A stretch of 13,706 nucleotides of DNA, from NCBI GenBank assembly GCA_964411925.1, contig CAYPNI010000109.1, positions 1-13,706 on the forward strand. Reading direction: 5' to 3'. The position numbers and the translations under genes are program-made. This DNA comes from VFKU01 sp964411925. GTDB taxonomy: Bacteria > Hydrogenedentota > Hydrogenedentia > Hydrogenedentales > GCA-2746185. Shown in pieces: positions 1 through 6,946 of this stretch. The notes beneath the pieces were generated by a model. That model was not told where the DNA came from. It did no database searches and saw nothing but the letters and a program-made list of their open reading frames with translations. Position 1 is the first letter of the stretch. Every line of letters starts with the position of its first letter.

Positions 1-1
1 G

Positions 2-87
2 TGGTGGGCGAGGAGGGACTTGAACCCTCAAGCCCTTGCGGGCAACGGATTTTAAGTCCGTCGTGTATGCCGTTCCACCACTCGCCC
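2..87 (-). tRNA. tRNA-Leu (anticodon UAA), CCA encoded
   Basis: Read on the minus strand, the sequence folds into a complete class II tRNA. The acceptor stem GGGCGAG pairs with CTCGCCC. The anticodon stem ACGGA/TCCGT encloses the loop CTTAAAA with anticodon TAA. A long variable arm built on GCCC/GGGC is typical of tRNA-Leu, and the T-arm is GAGGG-TTCAAGT-CCCTC. Discriminator A and a genomically encoded CCA follow, ending at base 2. A TAA anticodon with a long variable arm identifies leucine UUA/UUG decoding. It lies 29 bases downstream of tRNA-Cys on the same strand, so the two are probably co-transcribed. Confidence 0.96.
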
Positions 88-116
88 GGTCATGGCGACG
101 AGGGTACGCGTGAGAT

Positions 117-191
117 TGGAGGCGGCACCCGGACTTGAACCGGGAATACACAGCTTTGCAGGCTGCTGCCTTACCATTTGGCTATGCCGCC
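117..191 (-). tRNA. tRNA-Cys (anticodon GCA), CCA encoded
   Basis: The minus strand folds as a class I tRNA. The acceptor stem GGCGGCA pairs with TGCCGCC. The D-arm contains AATGGTAAGGC. The anticodon stem GCAGC/GCTGT (one G-U pair) holds the loop CTGCAAA with anticodon GCA, and the T-arm is CCCGG-TTCAAGT-CCGGG. The discriminator is T (U), as expected for tRNA-Cys, followed by encoded CCA at bases 119-117. It is the upstream member of a two-tRNA cluster with tRNA-Leu(UAA). Confidence 0.96.
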
Positions 192-315
192 GGCGAGGAG
201 CCATCCATCGTATCTCACGCCGCCAAGATCGTTCAATGCCTCCTGCCCTCCACCCGTGCTGCGTCCTGCCGCCGGATCGCTCCGGCGATCACTGCAATGA
301 TGAGTGCTGTCGCAC

Positions 316-343
316 ATTCTACAGTATCCACGACCATGCGCAA
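316..343 (-). promoter_or_regulatory. Possible promoter for the tRNA cluster
   Basis: On the minus strand, TTGCGC (343-338) and TAGAAT (321-316) are separated by 16 bases and point toward the tRNA genes, about 125 bases upstream of tRNA-Cys. The -10 matches TATAAT at five of six positions; the -35 matches only its TTG. The rest of the 192-469 intergenic stretch holds no gene I can support. On the plus strand, TAAAAT at 374-379 is a possible but unsupported -10 for mnmG. Confidence 0.25.
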
Positions 344-469
344 CCGGACTCGATGCGCGGCCCGCAGATACCGTAAAATGCCCGGTTTCCCGTCCGTCCG
401 CGATGAAGCGAGACGGATTCCAACGTTTGATACCTCCGCACGCGGGAAGTATTCAGTCGAGGCGCGTCC

Positions 470-2338
470 ATGTCCCAGGATTACGACATCATCGTGGTCG
501 GCGCCGGCCATGCCGGAGTCGAGGCTGCCCTCGCGTCAGCCCGGCTCGGCAAGCGCACGCTGCTCGCGACGATGCAGCTCGACGCGCTGGCGAAAATGCC
601 CTGCAATCCGGCCATCGGCGGCATTGCCAAGGGCCAGCTCGTCCGCGAGATCGACGCGCTCGGCGGAGAAATGGGCCGCTGCACCGACCGCACGGGCATT
701 CAGTTCAAAATGCTCAACCGCTCGAAAGGCCCCGCCGTGCATTCGCCCCGCGCCCAGGCCGACCGGCACGCCTATGCGCAGGATCTGAAATTCGTCTGCG
801 ACATGCAGCCGAACCTGGACCTCAAACAGGTCATGGTGGACGATCTCATCGTGCGCGGCGGTGCCGTCCGCGGCATCCGGACAGCGATTGATCAGGAGAT
901 TTCGGCCCGCGCCATCATCGTCTGCTCCGGCACATTCCTCGGCGGCAAGCTGCACTTCGGCATGACGCAGGTGGAAGGCGGCCGCAACGGTGAAATGTCG
1001 TCCAAACGGCTGCCGGACACCTACCGCGCTCTCGGGTTCCAGGTCGGCCGAATGAAGACCGGCACGGTCCCGCGGATTCACCGCCGCAGCATCGACACGG
1101 GCCGGATGATGGACCAGCCCGGCGACGACCAGCCGCGGCCGTTTTCGTTCTCGACGCCGATCGAGACGTTCCGTCCTCGAAATGAAATGTGCTGGCTCAC
1201 GTACACCAACGAGAAGACACACGACGTCATCCGCCGCAATCTCGACAAGTCGCCGCTGTACGCCGGCGTCATCGTCGGCATCGGCCCGCGCTATTGCCCG
1301 AGCATCGAGGACAAGGTGAACCGCTTCGCCGACCGCGACGCGCACCGAGTATTCCTCGAGCCGGAAGGGCTCACGACCGCGGAGGTCTATGTCAACGGCC
1401 TGTCCACGAGCCTGCCGGAGGAGGTACAGCTCGAATATCTGCAGACGATTCCCGGCCTCGAGCACGCCGAAATCATCCGCCCCGGCTATGCCGTCGAGTA
1501 CGACTTCATCCCGCCGACGCAGCTCAAGCCGACGCTCGAGACGAAGCTCGTCGAGGGCCTCTACCACGCCGGCCAGGTGAACGGCACGTCGGGCTATGAA
1601 GAGGCCGCCGCGCAAGGGCTGTTCGCGGCAATGAACGCGGTCCGCAAACTCGACGGCGAGCCGCCGCTGTATATTTCGCGCAGCGAGGGGTACCTCGGCG
1701 TCCTCGTGGACGATCTCGTCACTCGGGGCGTCATCGAACCCTATCGGCTCTTTACCTCGCGTGCGGAGTATCGGCTGCTGCTTCGCCACGACAACGCCGA
1801 CCTGCGCCTGGCGAAGTACGGGTTCGCTGGCCAGCCGTTCATGCAGCGCGTGCGCGCGAAAGAGATCGCCGTCGAAGCCGAGGTACGCCGGCTCGAAGGC
1901 GTCACGCTCGCGCCGTCGGACGAAGTAAACGCCGCATTCGCGGCGCGCAACCTGGAACCGCTGGCCGAGCCGCAACCCGCCGCGCGCATCCTCCGCCGGC
2001 CCGACGTGTCGCTCGCCGACATCTGGCGCTTCGCGCCGCCGCCGCGCGCGCTCTCGTTCGAAGAGGCCGAGCAGGTCGAGATCCAGATCAAGTACCGCGG
2101 CTACATCGAACGACAGCGCCGCGACCAGGAACGATTCGAACGCGCTGAGAAGGTCCCCCTGCCCCACGATCTCGACTACGCGCGCATCCCCGGCTTGCCC
2201 GCCGAGAGCAAGCAGCGCCTCGGCGAAATCCGCCCGGTCAACTTCGGTCAGGCCGCCCGCGTCTCCGGCGTCCGCGCCGCGGACATCGCAATCCTGCACA
2301 TCTACGTCGAAAAACTCCGCCGCGAACGCGCGGTCTGA
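470..2338 (+). CDS. mnmG: tRNA uridine-5-carboxymethylaminomethyl modification enzyme MnmG (GidA)
   Basis: FAD-dependent cytosolic enzyme that, with the GTPase MnmE, installs the cmnm5/nm5 group on wobble U34 of tRNAs reading two-codon boxes, using methylene-tetrahydrofolate. The 622 residues match the usual full length of about 620-630. The Rossmann FAD motif GAGHAG is at residues 11-16, and the family signature CNPAIGG starts at Cys45. The second conserved cysteine is Cys276 in GPRYCPSIEDK. The segment HAGQVNGTSGYEEAAAQG and the C-terminal NFGQAARVSGVRAADIAIL, the MnmE/tRNA-contact domain, are both recognisable. The ATG at 470 has a weak GAGG about six bases upstream and begins exactly at the conserved N-terminus. 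No mnmE is in the window. It is divergent from tRNA-Leu(UAA), a known MnmEG substrate type. Identification is secure from sequence signatures. Confidence 0.97.
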   Translation: MSQDYDIIVVGAGHAGVEAALASARLGKRTLLATMQLDALAKMPCNPAIGGIAKGQLVREIDALGGEMGRCTDRTGIQFKMLNRSKGPAVHSPRAQADRHAYAQDLKFVCDMQPNLDLKQVMVDDLIVRGGAVRGIRTAIDQEISARAIIVCSGTFLGGKLHFGMTQVEGGRNGEMSSKRLPDTYRALGFQVGRMKTGTVPRIHRRSIDTGRMMDQPGDDQPRPFSFSTPIETFRPRNEMCWLTYTNEKTHDVIRRNLDKSPLYAGVIVGIGPRYCPSIEDKVNRFADRDAHRVFLEPEGLTTAEVYVNGLSTSLPEEVQLEYLQTIPGLEHAEIIRPGYAVEYDFIPPTQLKPTLETKLVEGLYHAGQVNGTSGYEEAAAQGLFAAMNAVRKLDGEPPLYISRSEGYLGVLVDDLVTRGVIEPYRLFTSRAEYRLLLRHDNADLRLAKYGFAGQPFMQRVRAKEIAVEAEVRRLEGVTLAPSDEVNAAFAARNLEPLAEPQPAARILRRPDVSLADIWRFAPPPRALSFEEAEQVEIQIKYRGYIERQRRDQERFERAEKVPLPHDLDYARIPGLPAESKQRLGEIRPVNFGQAARVSGVRAADIAILHIYVEKLRRERAV

Positions 2339-2351
2339 TCGACAGCGTAGC

Positions 2352-2368
2352 GCCGCCGTCCCGGCGGC
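2352..2368. repeat. Short GC-rich hairpin after mnmG
   Basis: GCCGCCG (2352-2358), a three-base loop and CGGCGGC (2362-2368) form a perfect 7-bp stem 14 bases after the mnmG stop. No T-tract follows, so it is not a classical intrinsic terminator. It may shape the mnmG mRNA end or belong to a dispersed GC-hairpin family; only one copy is seen here. The surrounding intergenic stretch, 2339-2595, holds nothing else I can support. Confidence 0.4.
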
Positions 2369-2595
2369 TAACCGGTCGCCATCCCTTCGTCGCGCTCGAC
2401 ATACGCCAGGCGTCACGCCCCCAGGTTGCGATATTCCAATCCTCCACGTCTTCGCAAGGAGTCACGCAGTCACTCTATCCACGCCGATGTCTTTCGCCCT
2501 CCCCGTTTGACAACGTTTCCGGCCCTTTGTTGCAATGGTTCTCCGCCGTTTCGCGGTCCTGCAGGCCGTTTGCGACGCGCGCAGGGAGAGTCCGC

Positions 2596-3222
2596 TTGGG
2601 CGAGTCACGACGCGACGTTTGGGACCTGCTGACGCTCGGCGCGTGGTTCATTTTCTTCGCGGTCGGGCTTGCGCCGGAGTTCGCGTTTTACGCCGTGCGT
2701 GACGCTGCGCAGGTCCGCACGTCCACCGCGCTGGTTAATTCATCTGCGATCATCACGCTCGGCTTCGCGGCGTACGTCGCGTTTTTCGCGTTCCGCCGCT
2801 GCCGCGACACGGGACTGAGCCGCTACCTCTCGCAGGGCAAGGCGCTCGAAGTCGGCCTCATCGCGCTCGTTGCGTTCCTCGAACTCCCCGCACGCGGCGC
2901 GGTCTTCCAGTCGCGAACGCTGGTGCTGGTGTTGCTCTCGCTCAACGAGATCCCCGACCGGTATCTGCAAGCCGTGGTCCTCTTCGTCGGCGCCAGCAAA
3001 CTGCTCGCCTGGTCGTATCTTCTCTCGCTCACGATCCGGTATCACGCGTTCGGGAATCGACGTGTCTTCTCCGAAGTCCCGTCGCTGTTCCCGTCGATGC
3101 ACCTCGCGCCCGCGGAAGATGAACCCGACGATGACGCGGCCGCCCCGGGGGATTTCGCGCCGCCGGACGAGGCCGAATCGTCCCCGGAATCCCCGCCAAC
3201 ACGCCGCCTGGCCGGAAAATAG
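2596..3222 (+). CDS. Hypothetical four-helix membrane protein with acidic C-terminal tail
   Basis: I do not recognise a family. I chose the TTG start at 2596 because AGGGAG (2583-2588) lies seven bases upstream. An in-frame TTG at 2527 would add 23 arginine-rich, low-quality residues and lacks such a site. From 2596 the protein has about 208 residues. Hydrophobic segments fall at roughly 12-34, 44-66, 84-98 (perhaps running on to 116) and 124-146, so three to four transmembrane helices are expected. The tail from about residue 172 is rich in Asp, Glu and Pro and looks disordered and soluble. The stop is five bases before cinA, so the two are probably co-transcribed and translationally coupled. 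That adjacency is no evidence for function. Confidence 0.75.
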   Translation: MGESRRDVWDLLTLGAWFIFFAVGLAPEFAFYAVRDAAQVRTSTALVNSSAIITLGFAAYVAFFAFRRCRDTGLSRYLSQGKALEVGLIALVAFLELPARGAVFQSRTLVLVLLSLNEIPDRYLQAVVLFVGASKLLAWSYLLSLTIRYHAFGNRRVFSEVPSLFPSMHLAPAEDEPDDDAAAPGDFAPPDEAESSPESPPTRRLAGK

Positions 3223-3227
3223 CGCGC

Positions 3228-4187
3228 ATGAAGGCCGAAATTCTGATGATCGGGACAGAACTCCTCCTGGGCCAAATCGAGGATACGAACGCGACGTTTA
3301 TGGCGCGCACGCTCGCCGACGCGGGCATCGACCTCTATCAGAAGTCCACGGTCGGCGATAACACGGAGCGCATCGTGAATGTGTTGCGCGCTGCGCTGGA
3401 TCGCTCGGACGTAGTGCTCTGTTCCGGAGGGCTCGGGCCCACGGAAGACGACATCACGCGGGATTGTGTCGCGCAGGTGCTCGATCGTCCGCTCGAATAC
3501 CACGAGGACCTGTTCACGCGGATCGAGGAAATGTTCGCGCGCTACCGGTTGCGCGTCACGGAAAACAACAAGCGGCAGGCCATGGTCCCGCGCGGCGCGT
3601 ATGTCGTCGAGAATCCGAACGGCACCGCGCCGGGCCTTATTGTCGACGACCCGAAAGGCATCGTCATCTGCATGCCGGGCGTGCCGCGCGAGCTGTACCC
3701 GATGATGACCGAGCGCGTCATCCCCTGGCTACGCGACCGGTTCCAGTTGAACGAAGTGCTCCACTACCGCGTGCTCAAAATCTGCGGCCTCGGCGAGTCG
3801 CACATCGACCATACCATCGGCGATCTCATCCTCAACAGCAAGAANNNNNNNNNNNNNNNNNNNNNNNNNNNNNNNNNNNNNNNNNNNNNNNNNNNNNNNN
3901 NNNNNNNNNNNNNNNNNNNNNNNNNNNNNNNNNNNNNNNNNNNNACCGCGCGGCGGCTTGCCGAGTCGGTTCGCGAGGAGTTCGCCACCACGTGCGGCAT
4001 GGCCGTCATTTCAGACCCGAACGCCGCTGCGACCGTCGTCTCGTTCGTTCATCCGGCCGGCGCGGAAGAATGGGTCGTCGGTCGCGCCGGCACCAGCGAC
4101 ATCATGCAGTCCCGCATCGCCACCGTCTCGCTCGAATTCGTCCGCCGGTTTCTCGTCGGCGCGCCCGTGCAAGTGGGCCGCGCATGA
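3228..4187 (+). CDS. cinA: CinA family protein, interrupted by an assembly gap
   Basis: CinA joins an N-terminal MoaB/MogA-like (COG1058) domain, associated with ADP-ribose pyrophosphatase activity, to a C-terminal PncC-type NMN deamidase domain; it acts in pyridine nucleotide salvage. The first 205 residues are typical: MIGTELLLGQIEDTN, CSGGLGPTEDDITRD (about 65-79), NNKRQAMVPRGA, CMPGVPRELYP and ICGLGESHID. A run of 100 N (3845-3944) then removes the linker and the start of the PncC domain, including the expected SCTGG serine motif. The last 80 residues are in frame with the start across the gap. They align with the end of a PncC domain but lack the expected GIAGPxGG loop. Full-length CinA is about 410-430 residues; 319 are spanned here, so the real gap is probably longer than 100 bases. 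ATG at 3228 follows the upstream stop by five bases. Confidence 0.9.
   Translation: MKAEILMIGTELLLGQIEDTNATFMARTLADAGIDLYQKSTVGDNTERIVNVLRAALDRSDVVLCSGGLGPTEDDITRDCVAQVLDRPLEYHEDLFTRIEEMFARYRLRVTENNKRQAMVPRGAYVVENPNGTAPGLIVDDPKGIVICMPGVPRELYPMMTERVIPWLRDRFQLNEVLHYRVLKICGLGESHIDHTIGDLILNSKXXXXXXXXXXXXXXXXXXXXXXXXXXXXXXXXXXTARRLAESVREEFATTCGMAVISDPNAAATVVSFVHPAGAEEWVVGRAGTSDIMQSRIATVSLEFVRRFLVGAPVQVGRA
3845..3944. other. Assembly gap (100 N)
   Basis: Exactly 100 undetermined bases, the conventional placeholder for a gap of unknown size. It lies inside cinA. Comparison with the usual CinA length suggests that a few hundred bases are missing, so coordinates to the right may be offset from the true chromosome. 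Confidence 0.99.
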
Positions 4188-4211
4188 ATGGTCTTGAGAT
4201 GAAGCCTGGGA

Positions 4212-4499
4212 CTATCTCCGCGGGAACGGATCGCGAGACGTGTGCACGACCGCGATCACCTCGATGTTCGACGCCTGCAGGTGATAGATGATGCGATATG
4301 AACCTTCGATGACTTCTCTCAGTTGTTCATTCTGGAACTCAGCTACTTTGCGGCCCGACAGTGGAAATTCGCGGATTTGACGAGAGCGGTTCGTCAGGCG
4401 ATCGATCAATCTCGACGCGTCAATCGGTGATGCTTGGGCAATGTAATCGTGAATCGCTAAGAGATCGGCAAGCGCTGTGCTCGCCCAGTTAACGTTCAA
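4212..4499 (-). CDS. ParE/RelE-superfamily toxin of a type II toxin-antitoxin pair
   Basis: Small basic protein of 95 residues, the standard size of the ParE/RelE fold. Family-like features are the N-terminal helix WASTALADLLAIHDYIAQ, the central FPLSGRKVAEF with its GR turn, REVIEGSYRIIYHL (the characteristic R-x-hydrophobic-IYH strand), and IEVIAVVHTSRDPFPRR at the end. ParE members poison DNA gyrase and RelE members cleave mRNA on the ribosome. The Pro-x-x-Gly-Arg and YRIIYH pattern looks more ParE-like, but I cannot settle the target. The start ATG overlaps the stop of the preceding antitoxin by four bases (4496-4499). It runs convergently toward cinA, ending 24 bases from the cinA stop. 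Base composition is less GC-rich than neighbouring genes, consistent with acquisition by transfer. Confidence 0.88.
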   Translation of the reverse strand: MNVNWASTALADLLAIHDYIAQASPIDASRLIDRLTNRSRQIREFPLSGRKVAEFQNEQLREVIEGSYRIIYHLQASNIEVIAVVHTSRDPFPRR

Positions 4500-4684
4500 T
4501 CCGTCAGCCCGAACCGTCGCCGCACTTCTTCGACGCTGACCACACGACCGGCTCGGCTATCTTCCAGCCCGGCCTCGATTCGTTGACGAACGTACAATGT
4601 ATACAAGAGATCTTCCCACGTCGCGTCGTCGGGCAATTCATCAATGATCGCCTTAGCGACGTGCTTATCAACTGTCGATGCCAT
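4496..4684 (-). CDS. Antitoxin partner of the ParE/RelE-type toxin
   Basis: A 62-residue acidic protein directly upstream of, and overlapping, the toxin gene: the usual antitoxin-first order. The segment YVRQRIEAGLEDSRAGRVVSVEEVRRRFGL resembles the C-terminal toxin-binding tail shared by many small antitoxins that accompany ParE toxins. The first 30 residues (VDKHVAKAIIDELPDDATWEDLLY) are helical and may form the dimer or DNA-binding part. No clear ribbon-helix-helix or helix-turn-helix can be assigned by eye. The ATG at 4684 has GGAG eight bases upstream. Expected role, from the family, is to neutralise the toxin and repress its own promoter. Confidence 0.85.
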   Translation of the reverse strand: MASTVDKHVAKAIIDELPDDATWEDLLYTLYVRQRIEAGLEDSRAGRVVSVEEVRRRFGLTD

Positions 4685-4702
4685 TCCTAATCTCCAGACT
4701 CA

Positions 4703-4708
4703 ATTATA
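4703..4708 (-). promoter_or_regulatory. Consensus -10 element of the toxin-antitoxin operon
   Basis: The minus strand carries a perfect TATAAT at 4708-4703, 18 bases before the antitoxin ATG and followed by GGAG at the right distance for a ribosome site. No convincing -35 is present at 16-18 bases. It sits in the 34-base interval after the esterase stop, which suggests the pair has its own promoter rather than depending on the upstream operon. Confidence 0.5.
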
Positions 4709-4718
4709 CACGGCCTAA

Positions 4719-5909
4719 CTAGGGCTTCTCGCCTTGCGGCGGATCGTTCGCCCCCGTCGCCGCATCCAGTACGGACAACTCTTCCGCCGCGTTGCGCACG
4801 ACCCATGCCTTGACGTTCCGGTCGAGCACGGCCCACTGCACCGCGATGTCCGTGGCGAGTTCGCGCGTCCAGTAGTTCGCGCCGTGCGCGCCCGGCGTCT
4901 GCGCATAGGCGAAGGGGATGTTGTTCGCCATCATCAACGCCGCAAATTCCTTGTTTGTGGACATGAGCCCGTCATCGAGGCCGCAGTCCATGTAGATATG
5001 TGGAAGGTATTTGACGGGCACCTGTTGAATCAGCTCGAAGGGGTCGTAGGCCTTGGTCTCATCGGCTGTACTGAACGCGATGCCGTCCGGATACCGCTCG
5101 TGCTGCATCGTGAACCCCTCGATGCGGATCAATTCGGGCACGTTCGAATCGCGGTCGTCGTCTTTCGCAGGCGGCGCGACGTTCCGCTGCGGCTTCTCCC
5201 CCGCCTCGAGCCGGGCACGCGCCGACCGCGCGAAATCCAGCGCGCCGCTCTCGGAACCAATGGAGCAAAACATCCCCGGATTGCGCAGGCCGATGACCAG
5301 CGCGCCATATCCGCCCATGGACACGCCGGAAATAGCGCGGCCCTCGCGCGCCGCTACCGTCCGAAACGTCTGATCCACGATGTGTATCAGGTCGTAAACG
5401 ATGAAATCTTCCCAATTGTTCAACTCGCCGTCAAAACTCTCCGACCAGTTGATGTACCACGAATTCCCGGCGTCAGGCATGACGACGATGAGGTCGCGCG
5501 TGCCCACGTGCTGCGCGACGCCCATGATCGGCCAGACGGTGTAGTTCTGCGAGAACCCGTGCAGAAGATAGAGAACCGGATATTGCTTGCCCGAGGTCTC
5601 ATAGTCCTCCGGCAGCAGCACCATGAACTTCGTCTTGCGGCCAATCGCCAGAGACTCGAATTCGCAAATCTTCAGCGGCCGCTCGGCGTGCGGCGTGCGG
5701 ATGTCCTGAATCGCGACATCCACCTCGCGGGTCATTTCTTCCGTAATCACCCCGCCCGGCGGAATCTCGACGACGCGGTTGGCGGGCGGAGGCGTCGATT
5801 GCTCCTGTTCACCGTGTTGATGCTCGTGCTGATGTTCCTGCGCGAAAATCGACGGTGGAACGAGAACAGACAGAACGAAGACGAGGATAACGCTGCCGCG
5901 AACGAGCAT
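4719..5909 (-). CDS. Secreted alpha/beta-hydrolase, putative esterase family (esterase D/S-formylglutathione hydrolase-like)
   Basis: A 396-residue alpha/beta hydrolase of the putative-esterase family (PF00756 type). Residues 1-23 are a Sec signal peptide (basic start, VILVFVLSVLV core, likely cleavage after IFA), placing the enzyme outside the cytoplasmic membrane. The nucleophile elbow GVSMGG puts Ser197 as catalytic serine. LYLLHGFSQN (114-123) supplies the oxyanion-hole strand, MDCGLDD (307-313) the acid, and GAHGANYW the catalytic His342. After the signal peptide come alternating histidines 26, 28, 30 and 32, an odd metal-binding-like stretch. A charged insertion occupies about residues 232-258. 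I chose ATG 5909 over a longer upstream reading because the signal peptide starts there and GGAG lies seven bases upstream. It starts four bases after the rarD stop, so the genes are coupled. The natural ester substrate is unknown. Confidence 0.88.
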   Translation of the reverse strand: MLVRGSVILVFVLSVLVPPSIFAQEHQHEHQHGEQEQSTPPPANRVVEIPPGGVITEEMTREVDVAIQDIRTPHAERPLKICEFESLAIGRKTKFMVLLPEDYETSGKQYPVLYLLHGFSQNYTVWPIMGVAQHVGTRDLIVVMPDAGNSWYINWSESFDGELNNWEDFIVYDLIHIVDQTFRTVAAREGRAISGVSMGGYGALVIGLRNPGMFCSIGSESGALDFARSARARLEAGEKPQRNVAPPAKDDDRDSNVPELIRIEGFTMQHERYPDGIAFSTADETKAYDPFELIQQVPVKYLPHIYMDCGLDDGLMSTNKEFAALMMANNIPFAYAQTPGAHGANYWTRELATDIAVQWAVLDRNVKAWVVRNAAEELSVLDAATGANDPPQGEKP

Positions 5910-5913
5910 CGGG

Positions 5914-6834
5914 TCACTCCGCCAGGGTGCCGGCTGGGGCGCGTGCCGCGCCCACACGGCTGAATCGTACCCCTTCGAGCGTATAGATAAAAAGCGAGAG
6001 CCAGATGCAGCAAAACGAAACCATCTTCGCCTGATCGAAGGGCTCGTGATACACGAACACACCGAGCATAAACGTCAGTGTCGGCGAAATGTATTGCAGC
6101 ACGCCCATCGTCGCCAGGCGTACCCGGCGCGCCGCCGCGGCGAACATCGTCAGCGGAATGAGCGTAATGAAGCCGACCCCGAACAGATATGCCGAGTCGA
6201 TGCCCGCGCCGGGGCCGAAGTGACTCTCGCCGCGGCCCGCGAGCCAGGAGACATACGCCAGCGCGACCGGCAGCATGAACATCGTCTCGACGGTCAGTCC
6301 GCTCAGCGAATCGACCGGCGTATGTTTCCGGATGAACCCATACATCGCAAACGTGCACGGCAGAAATATCGTGATCCACGGCACCGACCCGTACTGGAGC
6401 ATCAGGTAGCCCACGCCGGTCGCCGCCATCCCGATGGCCGCGATCTGCCCCGGCCGCAGCCGTTCGCGCAGCAGCACGACGCCGAGCATCACGCTCAACA
6501 GCGGGTTGATGAAGTACCCCATGCTCGCTTCGAGTATTTTGTCGTGCGTGATCGCCCAGAGGAACACGAGCCAGTTCGACGAAATGCACGCGCCGCTCAG
6601 GAACAGCATTCCGATCATGCGCGGCTGGCCGAAAATCGAGAACAGTCTCGGCAAGCGCCGGAACGCAACCAGCACCAGGATTCCGATCACCGCGGTCCAG
6701 ATCGCGCGGTGCGCGACCATCTCGGTCACTGGAATGTGCGCGATGAATTTATAGTACGCCGGAACGAGGCCCCAAATGGCATACGCGGCAACGGCGTACG
6801 TTACCCCACGCGAGGTAGGTTCCGGCGACGACAC
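5914..6834 (-). CDS. rarD: RarD-like permease, EamA/DMT superfamily
   Basis: Inner-membrane transporter of the drug/metabolite family, 306 residues and about ten hydrophobic segments in two EamA repeats. Features close to RarD are the opening GVTYAVAAYAIWGLVPAYYK, HRAIWTAVIG at about 43-52, the strongly conserved NWLVFLWAI with ASMGYFINPL, and the closing QYISPTLTFMLGVFVYHEPF. The start is GTG at 6834, with AAGGA eight bases upstream. In E. coli, RarD was named from a chloramphenicol-sensitivity locus and its substrate is not established; none can be inferred here. It is the first gene of a coupled pair with the secreted esterase (four-base gap). The thiolase lies 112 bases upstream, with an interspersed repeat between. 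Confidence 0.9.
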   Translation of the reverse strand: MSSPEPTSRGVTYAVAAYAIWGLVPAYYKFIAHIPVTEMVAHRAIWTAVIGILVLVAFRRLPRLFSIFGQPRMIGMLFLSGACISSNWLVFLWAITHDKILEASMGYFINPLLSVMLGVVLLRERLRPGQIAAIGMAATGVGYLMLQYGSVPWITIFLPCTFAMYGFIRKHTPVDSLSGLTVETMFMLPVALAYVSWLAGRGESHFGPGAGIDSAYLFGVGFITLIPLTMFAAAARRVRLATMGVLQYISPTLTFMLGVFVYHEPFDQAKMVSFCCIWLSLFIYTLEGVRFSRVGAARAPAGTLAE

Positions 6835-6884
6835 GACCTGTTTCCTTCCGGCCCAAGCCGGCCGATACCGCTACTTCAGCCCAT

Positions 6885-6920
6885 CATTGCGAGGAGCGGG
6901 GTTTGCAACGAAGCAATCTC
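6885..6920 (+). repeat. Interspersed repeat family B, copy 1
   Basis: A 36-base element, CATTGCGAGGAGC-(about 12)-CGAAGCAATCTC, whose ends ATTGC and GCAAT form a 5-bp inverted pair. The same 36-base unit recurs at 9406, 9516 and 12544, always in this orientation and always between genes. This copy sits 26 bases past the thiolase stop and about 50 bases before the rarD start, so it could act at an mRNA end. Confidence 0.85.
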
Positions 6921-6946
6921 ATCAACCGGCACTTACGGTTGTCGCG

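Noticed and set aside
1..191. Integration site of a mobile island at the tRNA genes
   Set aside because: No integrase and no direct repeat of a tRNA 3' end was found in the window.
135..788. Plus-strand open frame covering tRNA-Cys and the beginning of mnmG
   Set aside because: It runs through a tRNA gene and overlaps mnmG in another frame with no protein-like features.
2352..2368. Intrinsic terminator after mnmG
   Set aside because: The stem is good but no T-tract follows on either strand.
536..2416. A 626-codon open frame on the minus strand opposite mnmG
   Set aside because: It mirrors the codon pattern of mnmG in GC-rich DNA, has Arg/Asp/Ala-rich composition without any domain, and mnmG is unmistakable on the other strand.
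4734..5963. A 409-codon open frame on the plus strand opposite the esterase
   Set aside because: Shadow of the esterase; Arg/His-rich, no motifs, no ribosome site and it overlaps the end of rarD.
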